Below, piece by piece: positions 7,311 through 15,351 of a stretch of 21,921 nucleotides of DNA. This stretch comes from UBA7378 sp049611805. Its GTDB lineage: Bacteria; Pseudomonadota; Alphaproteobacteria; RS24. Made by a program: the position numbers and the translations under genes. The notes under the pieces are model-generated. The model saw nothing but the letters and a program-made list of their open reading frames with translations. It searched no databases and had not been told where the DNA came from. The DNA is taken from assembly GCA_049611805.1 (NCBI GenBank), contig JBMZAX010000019.1, positions 1 through 21,921 on the forward strand, in the 5' to 3' direction. Position 1 is the first letter of the stretch. Every line of letters starts with the position of its first letter.

Positions 7311-8396
7311 ATGACCCAACGCCCCGCTGCCGAGATAAGCTGGTTCTCCGCCCTCTGCGATGATGATTACCGGTTTCTGGGCGTGGAAGATCCGTCCTTG
7401 AAAGCCAGCTGGCCGCATTGTCGCGACATCGCGCTCGCGGCCGAGGCCAATGGGTACGACAATATATTGTTGCCATCGGGTTATACGCTGGGTATGGACT
7501 CAATTGCATTTGCCGGTGGCATTGCGCCGCTTTTGGAAAAAATGCGCCTGCTCGTGGCCGTGCGTTGCGGCGAAATGTGGGTACCCCAGCTTGCACGCCA
7601 ACTGGCAACGCTCGATACCATGCTGGGCGGGCGCCTTACGGTCAACATCATATCCTCCGACATGCCCGGACAAACGCTGGACAGCACACCGCGATACCAA
7701 CGCACATTGGAGACGATGCAATCCTTACGCGCTTTGTTGAACGGGGAGCCGGTATCAATGGATGGGGAATTCATAAAGCTCGACATTGAACCACCCCGCA
7801 TGGCAACGCGGAGCGGAAACTGCCCGCCATTTTATTTTGGAGGCCTGTCCCCACAAGCGCGCGATACAGCAGCACAAGCGGCCGATGTGTTTTTGATGTG
7901 GCCTGATACCGAACCGGCTGTTCAGACCATTCTTGACGATATGCGCCAGCGCGCTGCGACCTATGAACGGCAGTTGAAATTCGGATATCGCGCGCATGTC
8001 ATTGTGCGCGAGACAGAAGAAGAAGCCCGCGCCGCCGCCGATCAGCTCATCAGTAAGCTGGACGATGCCACCGGCGCAGAAATTCGTAATAAATCGCTCG
8101 ACAGCCAGTCGGTCGGCGTAAGACGTCAGGCGGAATTGCGCGATGCGGCATCGGCCGGAGATGATGGCGATTTCGTGGAACCGAATTTATGGACCGGTGT
8201 TGGCCGCGCGCGTTCGGGATGTGGCGCGGCTATCGTCGGCGACCCGGACCAGGTGCTCGCCAAAATTAACCGCTACCGCGACATGGGCATTGAAGCGTTT
8301 ATTTTATCCGGCTATCCGCATAAGAATGAATGTGATCTTTTCGCCCGTTATGTCCTGCCCGAAATCAACCATGCACCGCTTGCGCTGAACGGGTGA
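7311..8396 (+). CDS. SsuD-family FMNH2-dependent sulfonate monooxygenase
   Basis: A 361-residue enzyme of the bacterial luciferase-like fold, which splits the C-S bond of an organosulfonate with FMNH2 and O2 to give an aldehyde and sulfite. The sequence can be aligned with E. coli SsuD along its length. The sulfonate-site residues appear kept: W197 (FLMWPD), R227 and H229 (FGYRAHVIV), R301 (PNLWTGVGRAR) and H337 (LSGYPHKNE). I chose the ATG at 7311, with AGGA 12 bases upstream; a TTG at 7290 would add seven residues. It needs a flavin reductase, and none is in the window. SmoC, the sulfoquinovose monooxygenase, is in the same family, and the two genes upstream suggest a sugar sulfonate rather than a simple alkanesulfonate. 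The substrate is unproven. Confidence 0.88.
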   Translation: MTQRPAAEISWFSALCDDDYRFLGVEDPSLKASWPHCRDIALAAEANGYDNILLPSGYTLGMDSIAFAGGIAPLLEKMRLLVAVRCGEMWVPQLARQLATLDTMLGGRLTVNIISSDMPGQTLDSTPRYQRTLETMQSLRALLNGEPVSMDGEFIKLDIEPPRMATRSGNCPPFYFGGLSPQARDTAAQAADVFLMWPDTEPAVQTILDDMRQRAATYERQLKFGYRAHVIVRETEEEARAAADQLISKLDDATGAEIRNKSLDSQSVGVRRQAELRDAASAGDDGDFVEPNLWTGVGRARSGCGAAIVGDPDQVLAKINRYRDMGIEAFILSGYPHKNECDLFARYVLPEINHAPLALNG

Positions 8397-8428
8397 TTAC
8401 GGCTAGGTTTTCGGACAGGGAGCCCGCC

Positions 8429-8650
8429 ATGAAAGTGAAAGTTACAAGCGAGATTGCCGGCCAGGTCTGGAAAGTGGTCGCAAATGTTGGCGACGAACTG
8501 GCCGAAGACGACGTTATTATCATTCTCGAGTCGATGAAGATGGAAATTCCGGTTCTGGCCCCGCGCGCCGGCAAACTGGCAGCACTTCACGTAAGCGAAG
8601 AAGATATGGTTTCCGAAGATCATGCCGTCGCGGAATTGGAAGTTTCCTGA
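8429..8650 (+). CDS. Small biotin carrier protein (BLP/BCCP-like)
   Basis: A 73-residue protein that is only a biotinyl domain. The biotinylation motif ESMKMEIP carries the acceptor lysine K37, between the two half-barrel repeats (IAGQVWKVVANVGD and RAGKLAALHVSEED). Length and layout match the free-standing biotin/lipoyl-type carrier of Bacillus (YngHB) and differ from AccB, which has a long N-terminal linker. The ATG at 8429 has GGGAG eight bases upstream; the longer frame from 8393 overlaps the previous stop and adds 12 unrelated residues. Eight bases separate it from the carboxyltransferase gene, its likely partner. The biotin carboxylase that would charge it is not in the window. Confidence 0.9.
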   Translation: MKVKVTSEIAGQVWKVVANVGDELAEDDVIIILESMKMEIPVLAPRAGKLAALHVSEEDMVSEDHAVAELEVS

Positions 8651-8658
8651 GGTCGACG

Positions 8659-10227
8659 ATGAGCTGGGACGCAGATATTGATGAGATTAAACGCCGCCGT
8701 GAGCTTGCCAAACAACAGGGCGGCAAAGAAGCGGTTGCCCGTCACCACGAAAAAGGCCGTCTGACCATCCGCGAGCGGATCGACACACTGCTTGATGCGG
8801 ACAGTTTCAACGAGGTGGGCGAAGGCGCCGGTGTACCCGAATATGACGATGACGGCCAACTTACCGATTTTCAGCCGGCAAATTTCGTGTTGGGCTTTGG
8901 CGAAATTGGCGGGCGTCGGGTCATTGTGGGGGGCGAAGACTTCACCCGAAAGGGCGGCTCACCCAACCCGGCGGGCTTACGCAAAAGTGTTTACGCCGAA
9001 CAACTCGCACTGCAATTTAAAGTGCCGCTCATTCGCCTGCATGAAGGCGGCGGCGGTTCCGTTGGTGGCACCGGGCAGGAAAAAAAGCGCCGTCCCTTGG
9101 GCGAACCGGTATTTTCGACATCGCGCTTTGTGCCACTGGCCGAAACGCTGGGGCATGTTCCAGTCGCCACTGCCGCGCTGGGCCCGGTTGCCGGATTGCC
9201 GGCCGCACGTCTCGTGGCTTCTCATTTTTCCGTTATGACCGAAAATGCCGCCGTTTTGATTGCCGGCCCACAAGTCGTCAAACGCGCTTTGGGGCACGAT
9301 TTGACCAAGGAAGAGCTGGGTGGCCCGCAGGTTCATTTGAAAAGCGGCGCCATCGACAATCTGGCAAAAGACGAAGAAGACGCGCTGAACCAAATCGCGC
9401 GTTTTCTGTCTTACCTGCCCGACAATGCCTGGGCACGCGCGCCACGCATTGCATGCAATGACCCTGTCGACAGATGCGAAGACGCGCTTGCAAATATTGT
9501 TCCGACCGACCGGCGCCAGCCGTTTCAGATGCGCAAAATCATCGCCCATATCGTCGACCGCGACGGCGACGCCACCAGCTTTTTCGAGATGAGCCGAAAA
9601 TTCGGCCCCAGCCTGATAACCGGCCTTGCGCGCCTCAACGGGCATGCTGTCGGGGTGATCGGCAATGATTGTATGTTTTATGCCGGAGCCATGACGGCCG
9701 CCGCCGCGCAAAAACTTCGCCGCTTTGTCGATTTCTGCAACAGCTTTCATTTGCCGGTGCTGAGCTTTGTTGACGAGCCGGGCTTCATGATCGGCCCCGA
9801 CAGTGAGGCGGCGGGTACCATCCGCCACGGCACTGCGGCAATTTCGGCGGTGTTGCAATCGCGCGTGCCGTGGGCCAGCGTTCAGGTGCAAAAAGCCTTC
9901 GGCGTGGCCGCGCAAGCCCATTTCGGCCCCGCCCCTTATGTGTTGAGCTGGCCGAGTGCCGCCAGCGGTGCCTTGCCGGTCGAAGGCGGTGTGGCTGTTG
10001 CTTTTGCGCGCGAGATTGCCGCCGCGCCCGATCCGGCGGCACGTCAGAAAGAACTTGAAGATATGCTGGCGGCCAGCCAGTCACCCTTCCCGCGCGCCGA
10101 GGGGCTGAGCGTGCATGAAATTATCGACCCGCGTGAAACCCGGCCCAAACTGGCGGCCTGGCTGGAACTTGCCCTAGCCGCCCAAACCGACCCGCCGGAG
10201 CCGTTTATGACAACCATGCGGCCCTAA
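8659..10227 (+). CDS. Acyl-CoA carboxylase carboxyltransferase subunit
   Basis: A 522-residue crotonase-superfamily enzyme with the fused alpha/beta carboxyltransferase layout of propionyl-CoA and methylcrotonyl-CoA carboxylases. It transfers CO2 from carboxybiotin to an acyl-CoA. The N-terminal half has KGRLTIRERIDTLLD, VGGEDFTRKGGS and the first oxyanion region HEGGGGSVGG. The C-terminal half has RRQPFQMRKII, VIGNDCMFYAGAM, FVDEPGFMIG and a second oxyanion region reading LPVEGGVAVAF. That last segment is GPKGAVEI-like in usual PCC beta subunits, so the acyl-CoA substrate may not be propionyl-CoA. GAGG lies six bases before the ATG. It follows the small carrier protein by eight bases. The substrate cannot be set from sequence. 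Confidence 0.88.
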   Translation: MSWDADIDEIKRRRELAKQQGGKEAVARHHEKGRLTIRERIDTLLDADSFNEVGEGAGVPEYDDDGQLTDFQPANFVLGFGEIGGRRVIVGGEDFTRKGGSPNPAGLRKSVYAEQLALQFKVPLIRLHEGGGGSVGGTGQEKKRRPLGEPVFSTSRFVPLAETLGHVPVATAALGPVAGLPAARLVASHFSVMTENAAVLIAGPQVVKRALGHDLTKEELGGPQVHLKSGAIDNLAKDEEDALNQIARFLSYLPDNAWARAPRIACNDPVDRCEDALANIVPTDRRQPFQMRKIIAHIVDRDGDATSFFEMSRKFGPSLITGLARLNGHAVGVIGNDCMFYAGAMTAAAAQKLRRFVDFCNSFHLPVLSFVDEPGFMIGPDSEAAGTIRHGTAAISAVLQSRVPWASVQVQKAFGVAAQAHFGPAPYVLSWPSAASGALPVEGGVAVAFAREIAAAPDPAARQKELEDMLAASQSPFPRAEGLSVHEIIDPRETRPKLAAWLELALAAQTDPPEPFMTTMRP

Positions 10228-10280
10228 GCCGCCCATAATTCGAAAACGCAAAACCAAAAGCCAAGAAGAGGAATATTTCA

Positions 10281-11399
10281 ATGACCACATGTAAACAGGT
10301 TTTTTCCACCATCACCAAAGGCGGGCAGCTTGAACTGAGCGTTGCCGATGTCGAGACGCCAACGCCCGGCCCCGATGATGTTGTCGTGCGCATTGAGGCC
10401 GCCCCGATCAACCCGTCCGATATGGGCCCGTTATTCGGCCCCGCAAGCATTGATGAAGCAAGCCTTCAAGACGCCAAGCTGGTGGCACCCGTGCCCGAAA
10501 ATCGTATGGGGCTAGTGGCCGCGCGCCTCGACCAGACATTGCCGGTCGGCAATGAATGTGCCGGCACGGTTATAGCCACCGGCGACAGCGATGCCGCCAA
10601 AGCGCTCGACGGCAAGCTGGTGTCCATCATGCCGGGTGCGGCTTATGCGCAATATGCCTGCGTGCCCGCGGCAACCTGCCTTGTCCATAATGACACAACT
10701 TCGCCGCAACGCGCGGCCTCGTCTTTCGTCAACCCGCTGACGGCCTTGTGTTTTCTGGAGACAATGCGGATGGAAAACCACACCGGCCTTGTACATACGG
10801 CAGCAGCCTCCAATTTGGGGCAAATGCTGGTACGCCTGTGCGCGGTTGAAGATGTGCCGCTGGTCAATATTGTGCGCTCGGATGAACAGGCCGCGACCTT
10901 GCGCGCGCTTGGGGCCAAGCATATTTGCAATTCAGCCGATGCTGATTTCATGGACAAGCTGACCGAAACATTGATCGAGACCGGCATCACACTGGGCTTT
11001 GATGCCATTGGCGGCGGCAAAATGGCTTCCGACATTCTCACCGCCATGGAGCGCGCGGCAAGCCGCAATGCCAGCGGGTTGAACACCTATGGCTCGTCAC
11101 AGCTCAAGCAGGTCTATCTCTATGGCAGCCTTGATTTCTCTCCGACGACGCTGAACCGCGCCTATGGCATGGCATGGTCAATCGGCGGCTGGCTGATGCC
11201 GATGCTGCTGGCGCGCATTGGCCGCGAACGCACTGAAGAATTGCGCAGGCGCATCGCGGACGAAATCGACACCATCTTCGCCAGCGACTATACGGCGGAA
11301 CTGTCTTTGCACGAGATGATTACGCCCGAAGCCATTGCGCGTTATCTGCCGAAGAAAACGGGCGAAAAATATCTGGTCAACCCGCAAAAAGGTCTCTAG
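10281..11399 (+). CDS. Medium-chain (zinc-binding type) alcohol dehydrogenase/quinone reductase
   Basis: A 372-residue NAD(P)H-dependent reductase of the medium-chain superfamily. The N-terminal GroES-like domain has PGPDDVVVRIEAAPINPSD and VGNECAGTV. The C-terminal Rossmann domain has VHTAAASNLGQM in place of the usual GxGxxG loop, then FDAIGGGKMA. I see no catalytic or structural zinc ligand set, so it is more like quinone oxidoreductases or enoyl reductases than zinc alcohol dehydrogenases. AGAGGAA sits about seven bases before the ATG. It follows the carboxyltransferase by 53 bases on the same strand and probably shares its transcript. The true substrate is unknown. Confidence 0.82.
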   Translation: MTTCKQVFSTITKGGQLELSVADVETPTPGPDDVVVRIEAAPINPSDMGPLFGPASIDEASLQDAKLVAPVPENRMGLVAARLDQTLPVGNECAGTVIATGDSDAAKALDGKLVSIMPGAAYAQYACVPAATCLVHNDTTSPQRAASSFVNPLTALCFLETMRMENHTGLVHTAAASNLGQMLVRLCAVEDVPLVNIVRSDEQAATLRALGAKHICNSADADFMDKLTETLIETGITLGFDAIGGGKMASDILTAMERAASRNASGLNTYGSSQLKQVYLYGSLDFSPTTLNRAYGMAWSIGGWLMPMLLARIGRERTEELRRRIADEIDTIFASDYTAELSLHEMITPEAIARYLPKKTGEKYLVNPQKGL

Positions 11400-11474
11400 C
11401 CGCAATCGGGCACACCAAGCGCCACAAATTGCGCGCAATAAACGCCGCACTTTCTTTCCGGCGCCAAATTGGTA

Positions 11475-11490
11475 AGCTTTTTAAAAAGCT
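11475..11490. promoter_or_regulatory. Perfect 16-base palindrome next to a ribosome site
   Basis: AGCTTTTTAAAAAGCT is fully self-complementary and ends directly before the AAGGGG that serves the TTG start at 11503. It lies in the 103-base gap after the medium-chain reductase, the longest gap in this plus-strand run. It could be an operator for a separate promoter of the next two genes, or an RNA hairpin near the ribosome site. There is no direct evidence for either. Confidence 0.35.
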
Positions 11491-11502
11491 AAGGGGTTCA
11501 AT

Positions 11503-12792
11503 TTGAATCACGTTTCCAATTGGCAGAACTGGTCCGGCTCGATTGCACCGGCCCAAGCGCGGCTGGAAAACCCGCGCGACATGGACGCTTTGGTAAAGCT
11601 TGTCCGCGATGCGACGGGGCCCGTGCGCCCGGTCGGGTCGGGGCATAGCTGGCCGCATCTGGTTCCCAATGACCATCTGATTTTGCAACTCGACCATTTC
11701 AATCGGGTCGGCAAGGTCGACGCGGCCACCAAGCGGGCATGGATTGGGGCGGGCACGCGCCTGCATGATGCGTCGCCGCAACTGGCCGAACAGGGATATG
11801 CGTTTCGCAATCTGGGCGATATTGACGTGCAAACACTGGCCGGAGCCACCAGCACGGGCACGCATGGTACCGGCCAGAGCCTGCAAGCGCTTCACGCCGA
11901 GATTACGGGGCTACGGCTGGTAACGGGCGCAGGCGAAGAGCTGGAGATCAGCCCGCACCGGAACAGCGACAGGCTGGATGGCGCGCGCGTGGGGCTGGGC
12001 GCGCTGGGCGTTTTGACGGAGATTGAAGTTCAACTTGTCGAAAGGCACAAATTGCACCGCCGCATGTGGGCCGAAAAACACGACACATTGCTGGGTCGCG
12101 CGCACAGCCTGTGGGCGGAGAACCGGAATTTCGAATTTTTCTATATTCCGTTTTCGGGTTTCTCCTTCGGCCTGACGCATAATATTGTCGATGCCGAAGA
12201 CACACCGCGCGCACCCGATACAAGCGATGCGGAAGTCATGCAGCTTAAAGCCTTGCGCGACGGGTTGCGCTGGTTGCCGGTTTTGCGGAAATTTCTGCTT
12301 TCGCGCGCCATTGCCGGCAGCCGGATTGTCGAAGATGTGGTGGGCGAAAGCTGGCAGCTTTTGTCGAGCCAGCGCAATGTGCTGTTCAACGAAATGGAAT
12401 ATCACCTGCCGGTTGAAACCGGGCTCGATGCGATGGAAGAAGTGCGCCACTATATTGAGCGCCACCGCCGCGACATATTTTTCCCGTTTGAAGCGCGCCG
12501 CACCAAAGCCGACAGTGGCTGGCTGTCGCCGTTTCAGGGCGCAGACCGGATTTCGATTGCCGTGCATTGCTATCACAAAGACGCGTATGAGTTTTTATTC
12601 TCCCATGTTGAGCCGATTTTCCGCAAAAATGGCGGACGGCCGCATTGGGGCAAGCTCAACAGCTTGACGCATGACGGGGCTTGCGAGCTTTATCCGGATT
12701 TTGAAAATTTCAAAGCCCTGCGCCGCGAACTTGACCCGCACGGGCGCATGTTGAACCCCTATCTGGCGGGTCTTTTCGGGGTTCGGCCATGA
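11503..12792 (+). CDS. FAD-dependent lactone/alditol oxidase-type enzyme (ALO family)
   Basis: A 429-residue flavoenzyme related to L-gulonolactone and D-arabinono-1,4-lactone oxidases and alditol oxidases. The FAD domain has RPVGSGHSW, where H48 is the expected covalent flavin attachment residue, and AGATSTGTHGTG at about 113-124. The C-terminal ALO domain ends with the typical GGRPHWGK and LDPHGRMLNPYL. The start is a TTG with AAGGGG about eight bases upstream; no in-frame ATG stands near the beginning of the FAD domain. It probably oxidises a sugar lactone or polyol to a keto product with O2 or another acceptor. Its last four bases (ATGA) overlap the PLP-enzyme gene, so the two proteins are likely made together. 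Confidence 0.85.
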   Translation: MNHVSNWQNWSGSIAPAQARLENPRDMDALVKLVRDATGPVRPVGSGHSWPHLVPNDHLILQLDHFNRVGKVDAATKRAWIGAGTRLHDASPQLAEQGYAFRNLGDIDVQTLAGATSTGTHGTGQSLQALHAEITGLRLVTGAGEELEISPHRNSDRLDGARVGLGALGVLTEIEVQLVERHKLHRRMWAEKHDTLLGRAHSLWAENRNFEFFYIPFSGFSFGLTHNIVDAEDTPRAPDTSDAEVMQLKALRDGLRWLPVLRKFLLSRAIAGSRIVEDVVGESWQLLSSQRNVLFNEMEYHLPVETGLDAMEEVRHYIERHRRDIFFPFEARRTKADSGWLSPFQGADRISIAVHCYHKDAYEFLFSHVEPIFRKNGGRPHWGKLNSLTHDGACELYPDFENFKALRRELDPHGRMLNPYLAGLFGVRP

Positions 12793-13982
12793 GCGGGGCC
12801 CGTGCGGAATATTTTGCCAAAGTGCAAAAGGCGCTGAAACGCGCAGGCCTTGCCGAGCCGGTGCTGGTGGTCGACCGACAGCGCCTTGATGCCAATATCC
12901 GGCAATTGAAAACCATGCTGCCCGCCAATATGGGCTTTCGCATTGTCGCAAAATCCCTGCCCTGCGGCCCGTTGCTCGCGCATATTGCAAGCCGCGCCGA
13001 AACTGACAGGCTGATGAGCTTCAATGCGGCCATGGCACTGCAAATGCTGGATCTGATTCCAAAGGCCGACCAGCTGATGGGCAAGCCGCTGCCGGTGGCG
13101 GCTGTCGGGGGCTTGTTCGACAAATTGCCCGCGCGCAGGCGAGCGGCGGCGGCGCGCCAAATCCAGTTTCTGGTCGACACCCCCCAACGCGTCATGGAAA
13201 TGCGGAAACTGGCGCGGGGGCAAAAACTGCGTTTGCGCGTCAACCTGGAAATTGATGTCGGCCTGCATCGCGGCGGCATGGAGCCCGGTGCCGCGCTCGG
13301 CAAAGTGCTGGACGCGCTGGCCACCACCCCCGATCTCGACCTGACCGGCCTTATGGGATATGAGCCGCATTTGAGCAAAATTCCCAAGCTGGCGGGCTGG
13401 CGAAACCGCGCGCGCAAAGGGGCCGCGGCGGTTTACATGGCGGCGCGCGCGCAACTGGCGGCGCGCTACACACCGGAAGAAATCGGCAAAATGACCTTTA
13501 ACATGGCCGGCAGCCCGACCTTTGGCCTGTACACGTCAACAGCCCACGCCAATGAAATTTCGGCAGGCTCGGCACTCGTCAAGCCAAGCGATTTTGACCT
13601 GCCAATATTGAAGGCGTTTAAGCCGGCGGCTTTCATCGCGACACCGGCGCTAAAAGTGAGCCGCGGCATCCGCCTGCCCGCGCTTGAATATGCCAATAAT
13701 CTGCTTGGCGAGCCGAAATCGGGCACAACGGTTTTTATTCATGGCGGCTATTGGATGGCGCAGCCGGTTTTTCCGGGCAGGCTCAAAAACAACGCGCTGT
13801 TTGGCCGGTCCAGCAATCAGGAGATGCTGGTCGGCCCGGCGCACACAGATTTGGCCGTCGATGATTTTGTGTTTTTGCGCCCCACGCAAAGCGAGGCGGT
13901 GTTTTTGCAATTTCCCAAAATCGCCGTTTTCGACGGGCGGCGCATTGCCGACCTCTGGTCGCCCCTGCCCGTTTCGGCCTGA
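12789..13982 (+). CDS. Alanine-racemase-fold PLP enzyme (DSD1/D-threonine aldolase-like)
   Basis: A 397-residue protein with the N-terminal PLP TIM-barrel of the alanine racemase family. The strand LVVDRQRLDANI leads to RIVAKSLPCG, where K55 is the expected PLP lysine; LRVNLEIDVGLHRGG, TGLMGYEPHL and TFNMAGSPTFG follow. The C-terminal part has the layout of the D-serine dehydratase-like domain. Where I would place the usual metal-binding His/Cys segment it reads RPTQSEAV, so a metal site may be missing; this placement is by eye. It overlaps the oxidase gene by 4 bases. One base separates its stop from the convergent symporter stop. Racemase, aldolase or dehydratase activity on an unknown amino or hydroxyamino acid are all possible. 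Confidence 0.75.
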   Translation: MSGARAEYFAKVQKALKRAGLAEPVLVVDRQRLDANIRQLKTMLPANMGFRIVAKSLPCGPLLAHIASRAETDRLMSFNAAMALQMLDLIPKADQLMGKPLPVAAVGGLFDKLPARRRAAAARQIQFLVDTPQRVMEMRKLARGQKLRLRVNLEIDVGLHRGGMEPGAALGKVLDALATTPDLDLTGLMGYEPHLSKIPKLAGWRNRARKGAAAVYMAARAQLAARYTPEEIGKMTFNMAGSPTFGLYTSTAHANEISAGSALVKPSDFDLPILKAFKPAAFIATPALKVSRGIRLPALEYANNLLGEPKSGTTVFIHGGYWMAQPVFPGRLKNNALFGRSSNQEMLVGPAHTDLAVDDFVFLRPTQSEAVFLQFPKIAVFDGRRIADLWSPLPVSA

Positions 13983-13989
13983 GTCAGGC
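13977..13989. other. Palindrome holding both convergent stop codons
   Basis: GCCTGA-G-TCAGGC spans the meeting point of the PLP-enzyme gene and the symporter gene. Each strand reads TGA as its stop from within the palindrome. The loop is too small for a full RNA stem, and no U-tract follows, so I do not call it a terminator. Confidence 0.4.
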
Positions 13990-15351
13990 GTTTTGCGCGC
14001 GGATGCGGTCTTGCAATTCGGCGTGAACTTTTTCCGTCAGCGGAAAGCGCAGCGCCAGAACAATCGCCGCGATGAAAAACACAGCCGGCACGATTGCGTA
14101 GAGAACCCGCAATACCAGCAAATCCTCAAAGGCATTTTCGGACAGGAGCTTGGCCTGAAATTCGGTAAACGACAGGGCACGAATGGCCAAAAAGGTTCCC
14201 AGCGCCGTTGAAATTTTCGCCACCATGCTGGCAAACGCAATATATGAGCCGGCGCGCGCCTTGCCCGTTTCGGCCGTTTCGACATCGATCACATCGGCCA
14301 GAATGGCCAGCGGCAAAAATTGCAACCCCCCGAAACACGCCCCCTTGGCAATGAAAAACCCGACAAACAGCCAATAGGTTTCGCTGGTGAAAAACATATT
14401 GATGGCCGAGATAAGAGCCACCGTTATCAGCGTAATCGCCAGCGCGACATGCTTGCCCAGCTTGCGCCCCAGCCACAACCAGAACGGCACGGCGGCAAGG
14501 CCGGCAACAAAATAGATAAAATACAGCGTGCCCACCTCATCGGCCTGAATGACCGATTTCATGAAAAACAGCGACAGCGCATTGCGAAACGCTTCGGCCA
14601 TGGTGACAATCAACAACACGCCGATCATCATCTGCATGGGGCGGTTTTGCAGAACTCTTTTCTGCCCCTCCAGAAAAGACATGGGCGCCTCGGCGCGCTC
14701 CCCCGCACGGCCTTTTTCGGGTGCTTTTTCGGGGGCGGTTTCCTTCACAAACACACACAGCGCGACAACCGCCACCGGCGTCGCAATACATATCGCCAGC
14801 GCCATATAGCGCATGATGGACGAAATACTGCCATCGCCATATTGCTCGACCAGAAACGGAATAAAGGCGGCGACCAGAAGGCCGATCAGGGTGAACTGCT
14901 CGCGCCAGGCCGTCACGCGCGCGCGCTGAACATAATCGGGAGACAATTCAGCTCCCCACGCGCCATAGGGCAGACCGATCAAAGTTGTGCCGATATACAT
15001 GCCGGCAATGCAGATGAGCAAATAGGTCGCGTCAGCCCCCGCAATCGGCACGAACAAAAACCAGATCGACACAACCAGCACCGGAACACCCAGCAAAATG
15101 ACGGGGCGGCGGCGGCCAAGCGGCGTTCGCAAGCGATCCGACACCACGCCGACCAAAGGATCGGTGACGACATCGGTCAGTTTGGCGACCAATAGCATGG
15201 TGGCGACAGCGGCCAGCGACACATTGATTTCACCGGCATAAAATGCCGGCAGCCATATCGCGATCGGATAGCCGACCAGCGCCAGAGGCAGGCCGGTCAT
15301 GCCGTAAATTGACAGGGTTGTTTTGGATAGGGTCGTTTTGGGTAATGTCAT
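13984..15351 (-). CDS. MFS/GPH-type sugar:cation symporter
   Basis: A 455-residue inner-membrane transporter with about twelve predicted spans. The GPH (MelB/MFS_2) signature is clear: AKLTDVVTDPLVGVVSDRLRTPLGRRRP is at the second-third helix region, with GLPYGAWGAELSPDY further on. The family imports glycosides, pentosides and hexuronides with Na+ or H+, and includes YihO/YihP next to sulfoquinovose genes in E. coli. The N-terminus carries a small repeat (LPKTTLSKTTLS) of no known meaning; a later start is possible. The ATG at 15351 overlaps the stop of the VOC gene by 4 bases, so the two are coupled. It is convergent with the core operon. The substrate is not known. Confidence 0.88.
   Translation of the reverse strand: MTLPKTTLSKTTLSIYGMTGLPLALVGYPIAIWLPAFYAGEINVSLAAVATMLLVAKLTDVVTDPLVGVVSDRLRTPLGRRRPVILLGVPVLVVSIWFLFVPIAGADATYLLICIAGMYIGTTLIGLPYGAWGAELSPDYVQRARVTAWREQFTLIGLLVAAFIPFLVEQYGDGSISSIMRYMALAICIATPVAVVALCVFVKETAPEKAPEKGRAGERAEAPMSFLEGQKRVLQNRPMQMMIGVLLIVTMAEAFRNALSLFFMKSVIQADEVGTLYFIYFVAGLAAVPFWLWLGRKLGKHVALAITLITVALISAINMFFTSETYWLFVGFFIAKGACFGGLQFLPLAILADVIDVETAETGKARAGSYIAFASMVAKISTALGTFLAIRALSFTEFQAKLLSENAFEDLLVLRVLYAIVPAVFFIAAIVLALRFPLTEKVHAELQDRIRAQNA

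Noticed and set aside
8977..9921. 314-codon minus-strand frame opposite the carboxyltransferase
   Set aside because: Shadow of a well-supported gene in GC-rich codons; no recognisable domain or ribosome site.
14320..15195. 291-codon plus-strand frame opposite the symporter
   Set aside because: Very rich in Gln, His, Arg and Asp, as expected for the complement of a membrane-protein gene.
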